Source: Sulfuriflexus sp.
GTDB lineage: Bacteria; Pseudomonadota; Gammaproteobacteria; AKS1
Direction of reading: 5' to 3'
Length of the DNA: 64,000 nucleotides
Assembly (NCBI GenBank): GCA_023134145.1
Contig: JAGLUW010000023.1
Location: 1-64,000 of the forward strand
Part shown: piece after piece, positions 8,436-19,153 of the stretch
How the letters are laid out: the number at the start of each line of letters is the position of its first letter
How positions within the stretch are numbered: position 1 is the stretch's first letter
Notes under the pieces: generated by a model
What the model was told of the DNA's origin: nothing
Databases searched by the model: none
What the model saw: only the letters and a program-made list of their open reading frames with translations
Position numbers and translations under genes: made by a program

Positions 8436-10136
8436 TTAATTTTCTTTAACGATATGCAAGGATTTCTTCAGCGCATCAAGCAATGAAAGTTTTGCATCAT
8501 CGGTATCTTCTTGTTTAATAACACCTTGCTCTGTTAGCATTTTATAAACTTGTTCTTTACAGCCAACTAGGTAGGCTTTCCGGCCACTGTCATGGGCATC
8601 ATGCAAAATATCATCAATGGCACGCGTTGATGTGTAATCAATTTGTGGCACGTCGGATAGATCAATAATAAGTGCATCGTAACCAGAAAAATCAACAATA
8701 CCTTTTGCCATGCTCTTTGCAGCACTAAAACTCATTGGGCCTTTGATATGGAAGTAGAGAATACGACCATCAGCGTCATTAAGAATCGCGGCTTCTTCTT
8801 CGCTAAGATGTTTAATGTCATCAGCAGAGGTCGCCGTGGTTGTCGATTTCATTTGCAGTGTGGTTATACGTTGCATGAGCAGGAAGGACGCCATGATCAT
8901 ACCAAGGGCGACGGCCATAATGAGATCTATAAATACGGTACAGAATAAAACCGTAAACATGATCATCATGCCTGCTTTGGGTGCGGTCTTGATGCGTTTT
9001 AGATAATCCCAGTCGATAATATCCGTGCCGACTTTGATTAAGATTCCGGCTAAGAGTGCATGTGGGATATAACGTGCAACTGTGCCTGCACCTAAAATGA
9101 TGGCAAGCAAAACTAAGGCATGCAATGCACCAGATATGGGGGTTGAACCACCGGCACGAATATTGACGACTGTTCGCATTGTTGCACCTGCACCAGGAAG
9201 ACCACCAAAGAGTCCAGCAACGGTATTACCAATACCTTGGCCAATCAACTCACGGTTTGATCTATGGTAGGTACGCGTCATGTTGTCGGCAACCAGTGAG
9301 GTGAGTAATGAATCAATAGAACCCAGTGCCGCTAAGATGAGTGCCGACTTAAGCATGCTGCCGAGTAACTCTAATTCGAAAACAGGTAGTTGTGGCACAG
9401 GGATGCCGGTTGGGATATTACCGAGAACAGAAACGCTGCCCATAAGGTAGAGGTCTTTACCATTGGCAACACTGCTGGTGATGTCGCCACTTTGCCAAAA
9501 ATACAGCACTAGGGTACCCGTTATAAGGGCAACCAGAGGTGATGGAATGATGCTACTAATTCGTTTAGGTAAGAAATAGACAATCAGTAAGGCGAGTCCA
9601 GCAATCATTAGAGAAGAGTAAACAGGCGAACTTATTGCGTCCGGCATAGCATTAATCGCAGCAAGTGTTCCTGATTGTTGAGCATGACCTAATAAGGGGC
9701 CAATTTGTAACAAGATAATGATGACGCCGATGCCTGTCATAAAACCGGAGATAACGGGGTGAGGGATCAGATTGATGTATTTACCGAGTTTTAAGATGCC
9801 GAATAGTATTTGTAATAGGCCGCCCATAATTACCACGGTAAAGGCGATGGCTGCGGCATAGGCAGGATCATCTGGGAATTTGTCAAAATACTCCATGAAT
9901 ATGAGGGCCATCACCACCGTCATGGGGCCGGTTGGGCCAGAAACTTGTGCAGACGTGCCTCCGAACAGAGCAGCAAATAGGCCAACAAAAATGGCGCCAT
10001 AAATACCTGCAATTGGGCCAACGCCTGAGGCAACACCCATACCAAGTGCAAGGGGAAGGGCAACCACCGCAGCGGTTAAACCACCGGTGATATCACCGCG
10101 AATATTATTAAAATGAAGACCGTGGACAAATTGCAC
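8436..10136 (-). CDS. SulP-family anion transporter with C-terminal STAS domain
   Basis: A roughly 566-residue SulP (SLC26) carrier. The N-terminal membrane domain starts with DITGGLTAAVVALPLALGMG and FGGTSAQVSGPTGPMTVV, both diagnostic, and a cytoplasmic STAS domain follows (about 450-560) with ALIIDLSDVPQIDYTSTRAI. Family members move sulfate, bicarbonate or other anions, often with Na+; bicarbonate or sulfate are the likeliest candidates here but undecided. The frame is open to a GTG at 10145; a second GTG at 10136 has AGGG at a proper eight-base spacing and is preferred. The nitroreductase gene follows after 15 bp. It is divergent from ligA. Confidence 0.85.
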   Translation of the reverse strand: MQFVHGLHFNNIRGDITGGLTAAVVALPLALGMGVASGVGPIAGIYGAIFVGLFAALFGGTSAQVSGPTGPMTVVMALIFMEYFDKFPDDPAYAAAIAFTVVIMGGLLQILFGILKLGKYINLIPHPVISGFMTGIGVIIILLQIGPLLGHAQQSGTLAAINAMPDAISSPVYSSLMIAGLALLIVYFLPKRISSIIPSPLVALITGTLVLYFWQSGDITSSVANGKDLYLMGSVSVLGNIPTGIPVPQLPVFELELLGSMLKSALILAALGSIDSLLTSLVADNMTRTYHRSNRELIGQGIGNTVAGLFGGLPGAGATMRTVVNIRAGGSTPISGALHALVLLAIILGAGTVARYIPHALLAGILIKVGTDIIDWDYLKRIKTAPKAGMMIMFTVLFCTVFIDLIMAVALGMIMASFLLMQRITTLQMKSTTTATSADDIKHLSEEEAAILNDADGRILYFHIKGPMSFSAAKSMAKGIVDFSGYDALIIDLSDVPQIDYTSTRAIDDILHDAHDSGRKAYLVGCKEQVYKMLTEQGVIKQEDTDDAKLSLLDALKKSLHIVKEN

Positions 10137-10150
10137 TAATGACACCCTGA

Positions 10151-12289
<2,139 letters not shown>

Positions 12290-12295
12290 TAAATA

Positions 12296-12327
12296 AAAGC
12301 TCGGTAACAGAGTTGTCACCGAGCTTT
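12296..12327. terminator. Bidirectional terminator between ligA and the parvulin gene
   Basis: A 10-bp perfect stem (AAAGCTCGGT / ACCGAGCTTT), extendable to 14 bp with one mismatch around the loop GAGT. The genes on both sides converge on it. The longer T-rich tail lies on the minus-strand side, so it is strongest for the gene ending at 12339. Confidence 0.85.
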
Positions 12328-12338
12328 GTACTAACGTT

Positions 12339-13274
12339 CTAGTTATTCGAGTACTGCTTAATATTCACACCTTGATGTTCAGGGATAGCAGGAATATTCG
12401 CTTCAAAGTCAGTAATCTTAATCTCTGCTGTGGTACGTAGTTGTAAAAAATATTTCTCAACTTGTTGGCGCTGCAAAACAGTACGCACACGATCTTTTAC
12501 TTCTTCATATGCAGGTGGCGGGCTAACGCGTTTGTCATTAAGGTAAACAATATGCCAGCCGAAACGTGTTTTAATCGGTGTTCTTGCGTATTCACCCTTT
12601 TTTAATTGAGATACAGGTGCGCGAAACTCCGGTAGTAAATCAAATTCTGATTGCCAACCTAGTAACCCCTTGTCTTTCGATGAAGGCCCAGTTGAATATT
12701 GTTCGACTAATGCCAAGAAATCACCACCCTTATTAAGGGCCTTCACAACAGTTGTTGCATCATCCCCATTCGTTAACAGGATGTGGCGCAGATTGTATTC
12801 AGTGAGAGTGAGTTCAGACATTCTTGCTTCGTAGTCTTTCTTCATTTCAGCTTCGGTCAGTGGGTTCTGCGTAGTGAAATTATTGAATGCGGCATTAACA
12901 AGCGTAGTGCGACGTTGGTTTTTAATCTCTTGTTTAACGCTGGCTTTATCTTGTAAGTTATTTTTTTCAGCATCCTGCAGGGCCAGTTCGAAATTAATGT
13001 ATTCGTCGAGCATGCGAGCATCTGAAATTTTATCAGCTTCAGGTCGGCCTAATTTACGTTGCTTAACGTAGGCTTTAAAGTTGATACCTAATACGGGTTT
13101 GCCGTTAACCGTAGCGATTATGTCATCATCTTTTTCTGCCATGGTTGGACCATTATCCATGGCCATATCTTTTTTCATGTCATCAGACTTTGCCGATGCG
13201 TTATCGCCACCACCACAAGCAGTAAGGAAACCGCAAAGGGCGAAGCTGATAGCTAATGTTGTTATTTTTTTCAT
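12339..13274 (-). CDS. PpiC-type (parvulin) peptidylprolyl isomerase, lipoprotein
   Basis: A 311-residue predicted lipoprotein: a hydrophobic signal ends in LTAC with the lipidated cysteine at residue 20, followed by a Gly/Asp/Lys-rich linker. An N-terminal SurA-like helical region (about 55-150) precedes a parvulin domain (about 155-255) marked by RHILL and KGLLGWQSEFDLLPEF and ending in GWHIVYLNDKR. Such proteins catalyse cis-trans isomerisation of prolyl bonds and help fold exported proteins in the periplasm, resembling SurA, PrsA or EpsD-like isomerases. It is the last gene of the yciB-yciI-bolA cluster on the minus strand, 29 bp after the bolA-like gene, with a strong terminator behind it. 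Confidence 0.88.
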   Translation of the reverse strand: MKKITTLAISFALCGFLTACGGGDNASAKSDDMKKDMAMDNGPTMAEKDDDIIATVNGKPVLGINFKAYVKQRKLGRPEADKISDARMLDEYINFELALQDAEKNNLQDKASVKQEIKNQRRTTLVNAAFNNFTTQNPLTEAEMKKDYEARMSELTLTEYNLRHILLTNGDDATTVVKALNKGGDFLALVEQYSTGPSSKDKGLLGWQSEFDLLPEFRAPVSQLKKGEYARTPIKTRFGWHIVYLNDKRVSPPPAYEEVKDRVRTVLQRQQVEKYFLQLRTTAEIKITDFEANIPAIPEHQGVNIKQYSNN

Positions 13275-13303
13275 GTCTGTCCCTGTTTATAAATTAATTA
13301 TAT

Positions 13304-13576
13304 TTATGAAGGTGTTGATGCTTTTATGCTGAGCGCATGAATGTCTTTTTGCATCATGTCACCGAGTGCCTCATAGACCATACGGTGTTGTTGTAACATT
13401 GATTTTCCGGTGAAGGCGCTAGCCACGATATGCACTTCAAAATGACCCATGCCTGTTTTGGCGCCGGCATGACCTGCGTGTTTGTGGCTTTCATCAATCA
13501 CATCAACGCTATCTGCTTTTAGATTATCCATTAGCAATTGTTTGATGCGAGGGATGCGTTCGCTATTGTCGATCAC
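13304..13576 (-). CDS. BolA-family protein
   Basis: A 90-residue BolA/IbaG-fold protein. SHKHAGHAG followed by [30 protein letters not shown] matches the family, with the conserved histidines used for Fe-S ligation with monothiol glutaredoxins. BolA proteins act in iron-sulfur cluster trafficking and morphology or stress control. The start codon overlaps the stop of the yciI gene by four bases (ATGA), indicating translational coupling. Family membership is certain; orthology with E. coli BolA itself is less so. Confidence 0.9.
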   Translation of the reverse strand: MIDNSERIPRIKQLLMDNLKADSVDVIDESHKHAGHAGAKTGMGHFEVHIVASAFTGKSMLQQHRMVYEALGDMMQKDIHALSIKASTPS

Positions 13577-13872
13577 GGTAATACCTTTTTAAATGGTTTA
13601 ACTTGTACGTGTTTGTATGCGCCTGATTTTATATAAGGATCGGCATCAGCCCATTGTTGCGCATCTTCAAGTGAATCAAACTCAGCAACAACAAGGCTAC
13701 CAGTAAAACCAGCAGGACCTGGATCTTCGTTATCAATAGCGGGATGTGGGCCGGCTAAAATCAAACGACCTTGATCTTTTAATTTATTTAAACGTGCGAT
13801 GTGATCAGGGCGTACGCTCATACGCTTTTCTAAACTGTCGGCAACGTCTTCACTGATGATGGCGTAAAGCAT
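13573..13872 (-). CDS. yciI: YciI-family protein
   Basis: A 99-residue YciI-like dimeric alpha-beta barrel protein. [22 protein letters not shown] and the [22 protein letters not shown] pattern are characteristic. The E. coli homologue has no firmly established activity. It overlaps yciB by one base and the bolA-like gene by four, so it is the middle of a tightly coupled operon. The pairing of yciB with yciI is conserved in gammaproteobacteria. Confidence 0.9.
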   Translation of the reverse strand: MLYAIISEDVADSLEKRMSVRPDHIARLNKLKDQGRLILAGPHPAIDNEDPGPAGFTGSLVVAEFDSLEDAQQWADADPYIKSGAYKHVQVKPFKKVLP

Positions 13873-14438
13873 TATTCAGCTTCCTTTTTGGCGTCTTCAT
13901 TATCGTCATCATCTTGAATAACATACTTGGCCATAAATACACCCTGTATAATTATAAATGTAATCGTCAGGCCTAATAGACCAAAGGTTTTAAAGTTAAC
14001 CCATGTTTCAGTATCAAAGTTATAAACAATATAAAGATTAATAAAACCAACCAATGTAAAGAAACCTGCCCATGCGTAATTGAGTTTTTTCCACACATCA
14101 TCGGGTGCTGTCATGGCATTGCCCATCATACGTTCGACAATGCTTTTTTTACCAATGTATTGACTACCAATAAATACAATCGCAAAGATCCATTCTAATA
14201 AGGTTGTCTTTAATTTTATATAAAGAGGATCTTGTAGGTAGATAGAAATTCCACCAAATACACTAATCAGAACCAATGTAATGACATGCATCTTTTCAAA
14301 GCGACGGTATTTCAACCAGAACAAAATCACTTGAACAAACGTTGCCACAATCGCGGTGATAGTGGCTACATAGATATCGTAGGTCTTAAAAGCAATAAAG
14401 AATAATAAGATCGGAAAAAAGTCGAACAACATTTTCAT
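13872..14438 (-). CDS. yciB: YciB inner-membrane septation/envelope protein
   Basis: A 188-residue membrane protein of the IspZ/YciB family. The start [15 protein letters not shown] and the later [20 protein letters not shown] segment are family signatures, and about five membrane spans are visible. YciB is involved in envelope integrity and interacts with elongation and division proteins in E. coli. The acidic C-terminus ([13 protein letters not shown]) is cytoplasmic or tail-like. No Shine-Dalgarno is seen before the first Met; Met3 is an alternative start. It heads the operon yciB-yciI-bolA-parvulin. Confidence 0.93.
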   Translation of the reverse strand: MKMLFDFFPILLFFIAFKTYDIYVATITAIVATFVQVILFWLKYRRFEKMHVITLVLISVFGGISIYLQDPLYIKLKTTLLEWIFAIVFIGSQYIGKKSIVERMMGNAMTAPDDVWKKLNYAWAGFFTLVGFINLYIVYNFDTETWVNFKTFGLLGLTITFIIIQGVFMAKYVIQDDDDNEDAKKEAE

Positions 14439-14449
14439 AATAGTGAACT

Positions 14450-14520
14450 GTGGCCGTGGGCCACGTACTCCAAGTTTATCTAAATATGGGCAGTATTATG
14501 CCCGAGCAGACGGGGGTCTG
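14450..14520. other. Three consecutive hairpins in the yciB-trpH divergent region
   Basis: Three perfect inverted repeats lie within 71 bp: GTGGCC-GTG-GGCCAC (14450-14464), GGGCA-N6-TGCCC (14488-14503) and CAGAC-GGGG-GTCTG (14507-14520). The genes on both sides point away, so these are not terminators for them. They could be leader structures of yciB or regulator sites. The function is unknown. Confidence 0.5.
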
Positions 14521-14572
14521 TCTGCCTGAATTTCCCTACAGTGAGGAAAGATTCGTGTTTTCGTGTAATCCC

Positions 14573-14580
14573 TATACAAT
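14573..14580 (+). promoter_or_regulatory. Putative trpH promoter -10 region
   Basis: TATACAAT holds overlapping TATACA and TACAAT matches to the -10 consensus. It ends nine bases before the preferred ATG at 14590, so transcription would begin about at the start codon and give a leaderless mRNA. The -35 match is poor. Confidence 0.4.
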
Positions 14581-14589
14581 GTGCGCGCA

Positions 14590-15438
14590 ATGATTATTGA
14601 TCTTCACTCACATACCACGATTTCTGACGGCACGCTGACGCCGAGCGAGCTGCTTGCGCATGCCGCAAAGCAAGAGGTTGATGTCTTGGCTCTCACTGAC
14701 CATGACAACGTCGATGGTCTTGAAGAGGCGGCGGAGGCCGCGAAGCGGTTAGGTATACGATTGATCAATGGTGTTGAGATTTCGACTATGTGGAAGGGAC
14801 AAACTATCCATGTGGTTGCCCTAAATGTTGATCCCACTTATCAGCCACTACGTGATGGCTTGCAAAAGATCTGTGAATATCGAGGTTGGCGGGCTGAGGA
14901 AATTGGTCGTCGACTAGCTAAAAAACGTATTGAGGGTGCTTACGAGGGGGCGAAAGCTTTTGCCAAAGGCTCTCTGATTGCGCGACCGCATTTCGGACGT
15001 TTTTTGATTGCCGAAGGTTACTGTAAGGATATGCGCGAAGTCTTTAAGAAGTACCTTGTGCGCGGTCGCCCGGGATATGTGCCGGGTAAATGGGCTGAAT
15101 TGGAAGATGCGGTTAATTGGATTCTCGGTGCAGGTGGTATACCTATTATTGCGCATCCGGCGCGTTATCGTTTAACTGCGGGGCGTTTACGCACGCTATT
15201 TGCTGAATTTAAAGAGTTGGGTGGTCTTGGTATTGAAGTGGTGTCGAGCAGTCATAGCCCGGATGAATGCAATACCATGGCCGCGCATGCCATTCGTGCA
15301 GGGCTTTTAGCTTCTCAAGGCAGTGATTATCATGGGCCAGAGAACAAATGGGTTGAATTAGGGCGGCTTCATGCGATGCCTGAAGGTTGTGATGTGGTGT
15401 GGGAAAGTGAATATTGGCCAGCAGAGCCTAGTGTATGA
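14590..15438 (+). CDS. rnm: PHP-domain phosphoesterase (RNase AM / TrpH family)
   Basis: A 282-residue PHP-family phosphoesterase orthologous in context and motif to E. coli TrpH/YciV (RNase AM), a 5'-3' exonuclease acting on short oligonucleotides and 3',5'-bisphosphonucleotides and maturing rRNA 5' ends. Metal-binding motifs are visible: DLHSHTTISDG at the N-terminus, LTDHDN, ARPHFGR, IAHPARY and GSDYHGPE near the C-terminus. A GTG three codons upstream (14581) is possible, but ATG at 14590 puts the PHP motif at the usual distance. The stop overlaps the ATG of yciO (ATGA). Confidence 0.92.
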   Translation: MIIDLHSHTTISDGTLTPSELLAHAAKQEVDVLALTDHDNVDGLEEAAEAAKRLGIRLINGVEISTMWKGQTIHVVALNVDPTYQPLRDGLQKICEYRGWRAEEIGRRLAKKRIEGAYEGAKAFAKGSLIARPHFGRFLIAEGYCKDMREVFKKYLVRGRPGYVPGKWAELEDAVNWILGAGGIPIIAHPARYRLTAGRLRTLFAEFKELGGLGIEVVSSSHSPDECNTMAAHAIRAGLLASQGSDYHGPENKWVELGRLHAMPEGCDVVWESEYWPAEPSV

Positions 15439-16055
15439 GCCAGTTTTTCGAAATCCATCCAGATAATCCCCAAGCGCGCTTAATACACCGTGGTGTTGAG
15501 ATTGTGCGCGAGGGAGGAGTGATTGTTTACCCAACCGATTCGAGCTACGCCTTGGGCTGTCATATTGGCGATAAACGTGCCATGGAACGCTTGGCAAAGA
15601 TACGAAATGTATCGAACAGGCACAATTTTACGCTTATGTGTCGCGATTTGTCGGAAATTTCGAATTACTCCTTAGTTGACAACTCGGCTTATCGACTCAT
15701 GAAATCACTCACACCAGGGCCGTATACCTTCATTCTCAAGGCAAACCGTGAGGTGCCTCGGCGTCTACAAAACCCTAAAAAGAAGACAATTGGCCTGCGT
15801 GTGCCGGAAAATAGCATTGCGCATGCCTTACTTGAAGAACTTAATGAACCGATGATGAGCTCGACGCTTATCTTGCCAGATCAGAAATTACCGATGACGG
15901 ATGCCTTTGAGATTCGAGAGCAATTAGAGCATTTTGTCGATCTGGTTATTGATGGCGGCAACTGCGGAATTGAGCCAACCACCGTGGTGGATCTTTCTGA
16001 TGGTAATGTGATGGTAACAAGACAGGGTAAAGGCGAATATGATTTCAATAATTAA
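15435..16055 (+). CDS. yciO: YciO, Sua5/YrdC-family protein
   Basis: A 206-residue protein of the Sua5/YciO/YrdC family, closest to E. coli YciO: it starts MSQFFEIHPDNPQ and carries GGVIVYPTDSSYALGC and RHNFTLMCRDLSE. The family makes threonylcarbamoyl-AMP for tRNA t6A; YciO itself is weak in that reaction and its role is unsettled, so I do not equate it with TsaC. The KR-SPT-type nucleotide-binding residues are partly kept (PTDSSYALG, KPTPG-like LTPGPYTFILK). It overlaps trpH by four bases and is translationally coupled. The pair trpH-yciO is conserved in gammaproteobacteria. Confidence 0.93.
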   Translation: MSQFFEIHPDNPQARLIHRGVEIVREGGVIVYPTDSSYALGCHIGDKRAMERLAKIRNVSNRHNFTLMCRDLSEISNYSLVDNSAYRLMKSLTPGPYTFILKANREVPRRLQNPKKKTIGLRVPENSIAHALLEELNEPMMSSTLILPDQKLPMTDAFEIREQLEHFVDLVIDGGNCGIEPTTVVDLSDGNVMVTRQGKGEYDFNN

Positions 16056-16238
16056 CATTAACATATTTAATTAATCTCTTGATATTATTAAATAATGCTT
16101 CAATAGTTAATAATTATTCGAATCTGCTTTCACTGTCCTAAAATGAACATAAACAAGGTATAATCAGCGCGGTCTAGTCGTGAGACTCGGCAAACAATAA
16201 TTGATACTCGCTAGCAATGCGGGATTTATGGAGGCATT
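16056..16238 (+). promoter_or_regulatory. trpS promoter and 5' leader
   Basis: TATAAT at 16159-16164 is a consensus -10; the -35 is weak. The predicted leader runs from about 16171 to 16238 and contains a small hairpin GTCT-N7-AGAC (16172-16186) and the Shine-Dalgarno GGAGG (16230-16234). I see no tryptophan-rich leader peptide and no T-box-like element. The stretch 16056-16150 is AT-rich and otherwise featureless. Confidence 0.5.
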
Positions 16239-17456
16239 TTGAGTTCTATCCTCGGTCACCAAGACCGTGTGCTATCTGGCATGCGGCCCACAGGTCAACT
16301 TCATCTCGGTCATTATCACGGTGTACTCAAAAATTGGCTCAAGTTGCAGCACGAATACGAGTGTTTGTTTTTTGTTGCGGATTGGCATGCCCTAACAACG
16401 CATTATGAAGATCCAACTGTTATCGCAGACAGTGTTTGGGATATGGTGATTGATTGGTTGGCTGCCGGTGTTAACCCAAGTAGTGCCACTTTATTTATTC
16501 AGTCTCGTGTACCTGAACATGCTGAGTTGCACTTATTGTTATCGATGATGACACCGCTTAGTTGGCTGGAACGTGTGCCAAGCTATAAAGATCAGCAACT
16601 CAAATTAAAAGAAAAGGATCTTGCGACTTACGGATTCTTGGGTTACCCATTATTACAAAGCGCCGACATTCTCATTTATAAAGCGAGTCAGGTACCGGTT
16701 GGTGAAGATCAAGTTGCACATGTTGAATTGACGCGTGAAGTCGCACGTCGTTTTAATCATTTGTACGGACGTGAAAAGGACTTTAAAGAAAAAGCCGAAA
16801 CGGCGGCGAAGAAGATGGGCAAAAAGAACGCCAAACTTTATCGCGAGCTTCGTAGACGTTACCAAGAAGAAGGCGATCACGAAGCGATTGAAACAGCGCG
16901 GGCCTTACTTGAAGAACAACAAAATATTACGCTAAGTGACCGTGAACGCCTATTTGGTTATTTAGAAGGTATTGGTAAAATAATTTTGCCGGAACCAGAA
17001 GCTTTATTGACGCCTACATCGAAGATGCCAGGTCTAGATGGTCAGAAAATGTCTAAGTCTTATGGCAATACAATTTCTTTACGTGAAGATCCCGGTTTGA
17101 TTGATCAAAAAATTCGTACCATGCCAACGGATACCGCACGTGTACGACGTACTGACCCAGGTGATCCTGCTAATTGCCCTGTTTGGGAACTGCATAAGGT
17201 TTATAGCGATGATGCTATTCGTGCAGAAATAGAAGAAGGTTGTAAGACCGCCGGTATTGGTTGTATCGACTGTAAGAAATTTATTATTGATGCCGTGGTT
17301 GAAGAACTCGCACCGATGCATGATCGTGCTCAAGAATTTATTGAGCATCCTGATATGGTACGAAGTATTATTAATGAAGGTAGTGATAAGGCGCGCGATA
17401 TAGCACGACTTACACTTGAAGAGGTGCGTCAGGTGATGGGCCTGTCTTATAAATAA
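16239..17456 (+). CDS. trpS: Tryptophan--tRNA ligase
   Basis: Class I tryptophanyl-tRNA synthetase, 405 residues against about 334 in E. coli. Class signatures are HLGH in PTGQLHLGHYHG (about residues 18-27) and KMSKS in DGQKMSKSYGNTI (about 270). The extra length is mainly a charged, helix-prone insertion between the Rossmann core and KMSKS (about 175-245, rich in Lys, Glu and Arg). The start is TTG, supported by GGAGG four bases upstream and by the fixed distance to the PTG motif; ATG codons upstream are out of frame. scpA begins five bases after the stop codon. Confidence 0.95.
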   Translation: MSSILGHQDRVLSGMRPTGQLHLGHYHGVLKNWLKLQHEYECLFFVADWHALTTHYEDPTVIADSVWDMVIDWLAAGVNPSSATLFIQSRVPEHAELHLLLSMMTPLSWLERVPSYKDQQLKLKEKDLATYGFLGYPLLQSADILIYKASQVPVGEDQVAHVELTREVARRFNHLYGREKDFKEKAETAAKKMGKKNAKLYRELRRRYQEEGDHEAIETARALLEEQQNITLSDRERLFGYLEGIGKIILPEPEALLTPTSKMPGLDGQKMSKSYGNTISLREDPGLIDQKIRTMPTDTARVRRTDPGDPANCPVWELHKVYSDDAIRAEIEEGCKTAGIGCIDCKKFIIDAVVEELAPMHDRAQEFIEHPDMVRSIINEGSDKARDIARLTLEEVRQVMGLSYK

Positions 17457-17460
17457 GATT

Positions 17461-18390
17461 ATGACTGAAACTTCAAATAAATCAGAGGCAGCTGAAGTCG
17501 TGACAGACAGTAACGCTGAACAAGAACAAGTTGCAGAGAAATCTGCTGCACCGCAACAGGCTGAAATGCCATTTGCTGTTGTGCAAGGTGAGAAAGTGAC
17601 GGAAATGCCGCAGGATCTATACATCCCGCCGCATGCGCTAGAAGTGTTCTTAGATGCATTCGAAGGGCCGTTGGATTTATTGCTTTACTTGATTCGCCGA
17701 CAAAATCTAGATGTACTTGATATTCCGATTGCTGAAATTACGATTCAGTACATGGAGTACGTTGATCTTATGAAAGATATACAGCTTGAGTTGGCGGCTG
17801 AATATCTTGTTATGGCAGCGATGCTTGCAGAAATAAAATCGCGTATGTTGTTACCGCGTCGCGAAGAAGAAGGCGAGGAAGGAGAAGATCCTCGTGCAGA
17901 ATTAGTACGTCGTTTACAAGAATATGAACGATACAAAGAAGCCGCGGAAAATATCGATAACCTGAAACGTGTTAATCGTGATATTTATGAAATTGAGATC
18001 GATACACCTGAAGTAGCGGTTGTTCGAGCAGCCCCTGACGTTAGTCTTCAAGATATGTTGGCGGCATTTCAAAAAGTGTTGAAGCGTGCTGAAAATTTTC
18101 AGCACCATCATATTGAAATGGAACCGCTGTCGGTACGTGAACGTATGTCGATTGTATTAACAAATATTAAAGCCGATTCTTTTACTGATTTTTCTGCATT
18201 ATTTTCACCAGAAGAAGGGCGCTCGGGTGTTGTTGTAACACTACTCGCTATTCTTGAGTTACTTAAAGAATCATTAATTGAAATGGTACAGAACGAACCA
18301 TTTGGTCCTATCTATGTAAAATCAGCCTCGTCGAGTAGCAAGGCCGAACTTTCTGAAACCACGTTGGATACAGATAACGATGAATCCTGA
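17461..18390 (+). CDS. scpA: Segregation and condensation protein A
   Basis: ScpA kleisin, which bridges SMC heads and recruits ScpB for chromosome condensation and segregation. The kleisin core begins near residue 60 with FEGPLDLLLYLIRRQNLDVLDIPI, diagnostic of ScpA, and ends with the winged-helix region (SVRERMSIVLTNIKADSFTDF...VTLLAILELLKE). The first about 55 residues are an acidic, Glu/Ala/Gln-rich low-complexity extension that most ScpA proteins lack; a downstream start is possible but no good ribosome binding site is seen at either place. It overlaps scpB by 11 bp. The SMC-like partner is not in the window. Confidence 0.94.
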   Translation: MTETSNKSEAAEVVTDSNAEQEQVAEKSAAPQQAEMPFAVVQGEKVTEMPQDLYIPPHALEVFLDAFEGPLDLLLYLIRRQNLDVLDIPIAEITIQYMEYVDLMKDIQLELAAEYLVMAAMLAEIKSRMLLPRREEEGEEGEDPRAELVRRLQEYERYKEAAENIDNLKRVNRDIYEIEIDTPEVAVVRAAPDVSLQDMLAAFQKVLKRAENFQHHHIEMEPLSVRERMSIVLTNIKADSFTDFSALFSPEEGRSGVVVTLLAILELLKESLIEMVQNEPFGPIYVKSASSSSKAELSETTLDTDNDES

Positions 18391-19141
18391 AATAGTAAAA
18401 AAAGTTGTTGAAGCAGCACTGCTTGCTTCAGGTAAGCCTCTGAATATTGATCGTCTCATGCATTTATTTGCAGAAGGTGATTTTCAACCTGAGAAAAATG
18501 ATATTCGTAAAGCACTCACTGAAATAAGTGATGACTGTGTTAATCGTGGTGTCGAGTTGAAAGAAATTGCCAGTGGCTTTCGTATGCAAGTACGTGAAGA
18601 TATGGCGCCATGGGTATCTCGTTTGTGGGAAGAAAAACCACAACGTTATACGCGTGCACTACTAGAAACGCTGGCTTTAATTGCGTACCGCCAACCCGCT
18701 ACACGTGGTGAGATTGAGAACGTACGTGGTGTTGCAGTGAGTAGCAATATCATTAAAACACTAACAGAACGTGAGTGGATTAAAGTAGTTGGTTACCGTG
18801 ATGTACCGGGTAAGCCTGCTATGTACGGTACGACAAAAGAATTCTTAGATTATTTTAATCTTAAATCACTTGATGAGTTGCCTTCACTGGCTGAGTTGCG
18901 TGATTTTGAAACTATTAATGCCGAGCTTGATCTTCAATTGCCAGGTCTTGAAATTGCTCCAGAAGATAAGGTTGATGCAGCGCCAACAGATTCTGCTGCT
19001 GAGGAAGTAGCCGAAGATACTAATGATGAAGTTGCGGATGATGCAGAAGCATCAGATAAAGAAGTGGTAGAAGATGCTAACGATGACGTTACGGATGATG
19101 AAGAAGCATCAGATGACAAAGAATCGACACCTGCGGAGTAA
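18380..19141 (+). CDS. scpB: Segregation and condensation protein B
   Basis: ScpB, a dimeric double winged-helix protein that binds ScpA in the condensin complex. The core spans about residues 1-185 with RYTRALLETLALIAYRQP and TRGEIENVRGVAVSSNIIKTL, both highly conserved. The last about 65 residues are an acidic tail built from two near-copies of a 19-20-residue unit. The gene starts inside the end of scpA (11-bp overlap), so stoichiometric coupled translation is likely. rluB follows after 12 bp, completing the trpH-yciO-trpS-scpA-scpB-rluB run. Confidence 0.94.
   Translation: MNPEIVKKVVEAALLASGKPLNIDRLMHLFAEGDFQPEKNDIRKALTEISDDCVNRGVELKEIASGFRMQVREDMAPWVSRLWEEKPQRYTRALLETLALIAYRQPATRGEIENVRGVAVSSNIIKTLTEREWIKVVGYRDVPGKPAMYGTTKEFLDYFNLKSLDELPSLAELRDFETINAELDLQLPGLEIAPEDKVDAAPTDSAAEEVAEDTNDEVADDAEASDKEVVEDANDDVTDDEEASDDKESTPAE
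19004..19120 (+). repeat. Imperfect tandem duplication encoding the ScpB acidic tail
   Basis: Two adjacent units, 19004-19060 (57 bp) and 19061-19120 (60 bp), encode EVAEDTNDEVADDAEASDK and a diverged second copy beginning EVVEDANDD. The resemblance is in both DNA and protein, so this is an in-frame duplication that has drifted. Confidence 0.8.
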
Positions 19142-19153
19142 ATATAGAAAATC

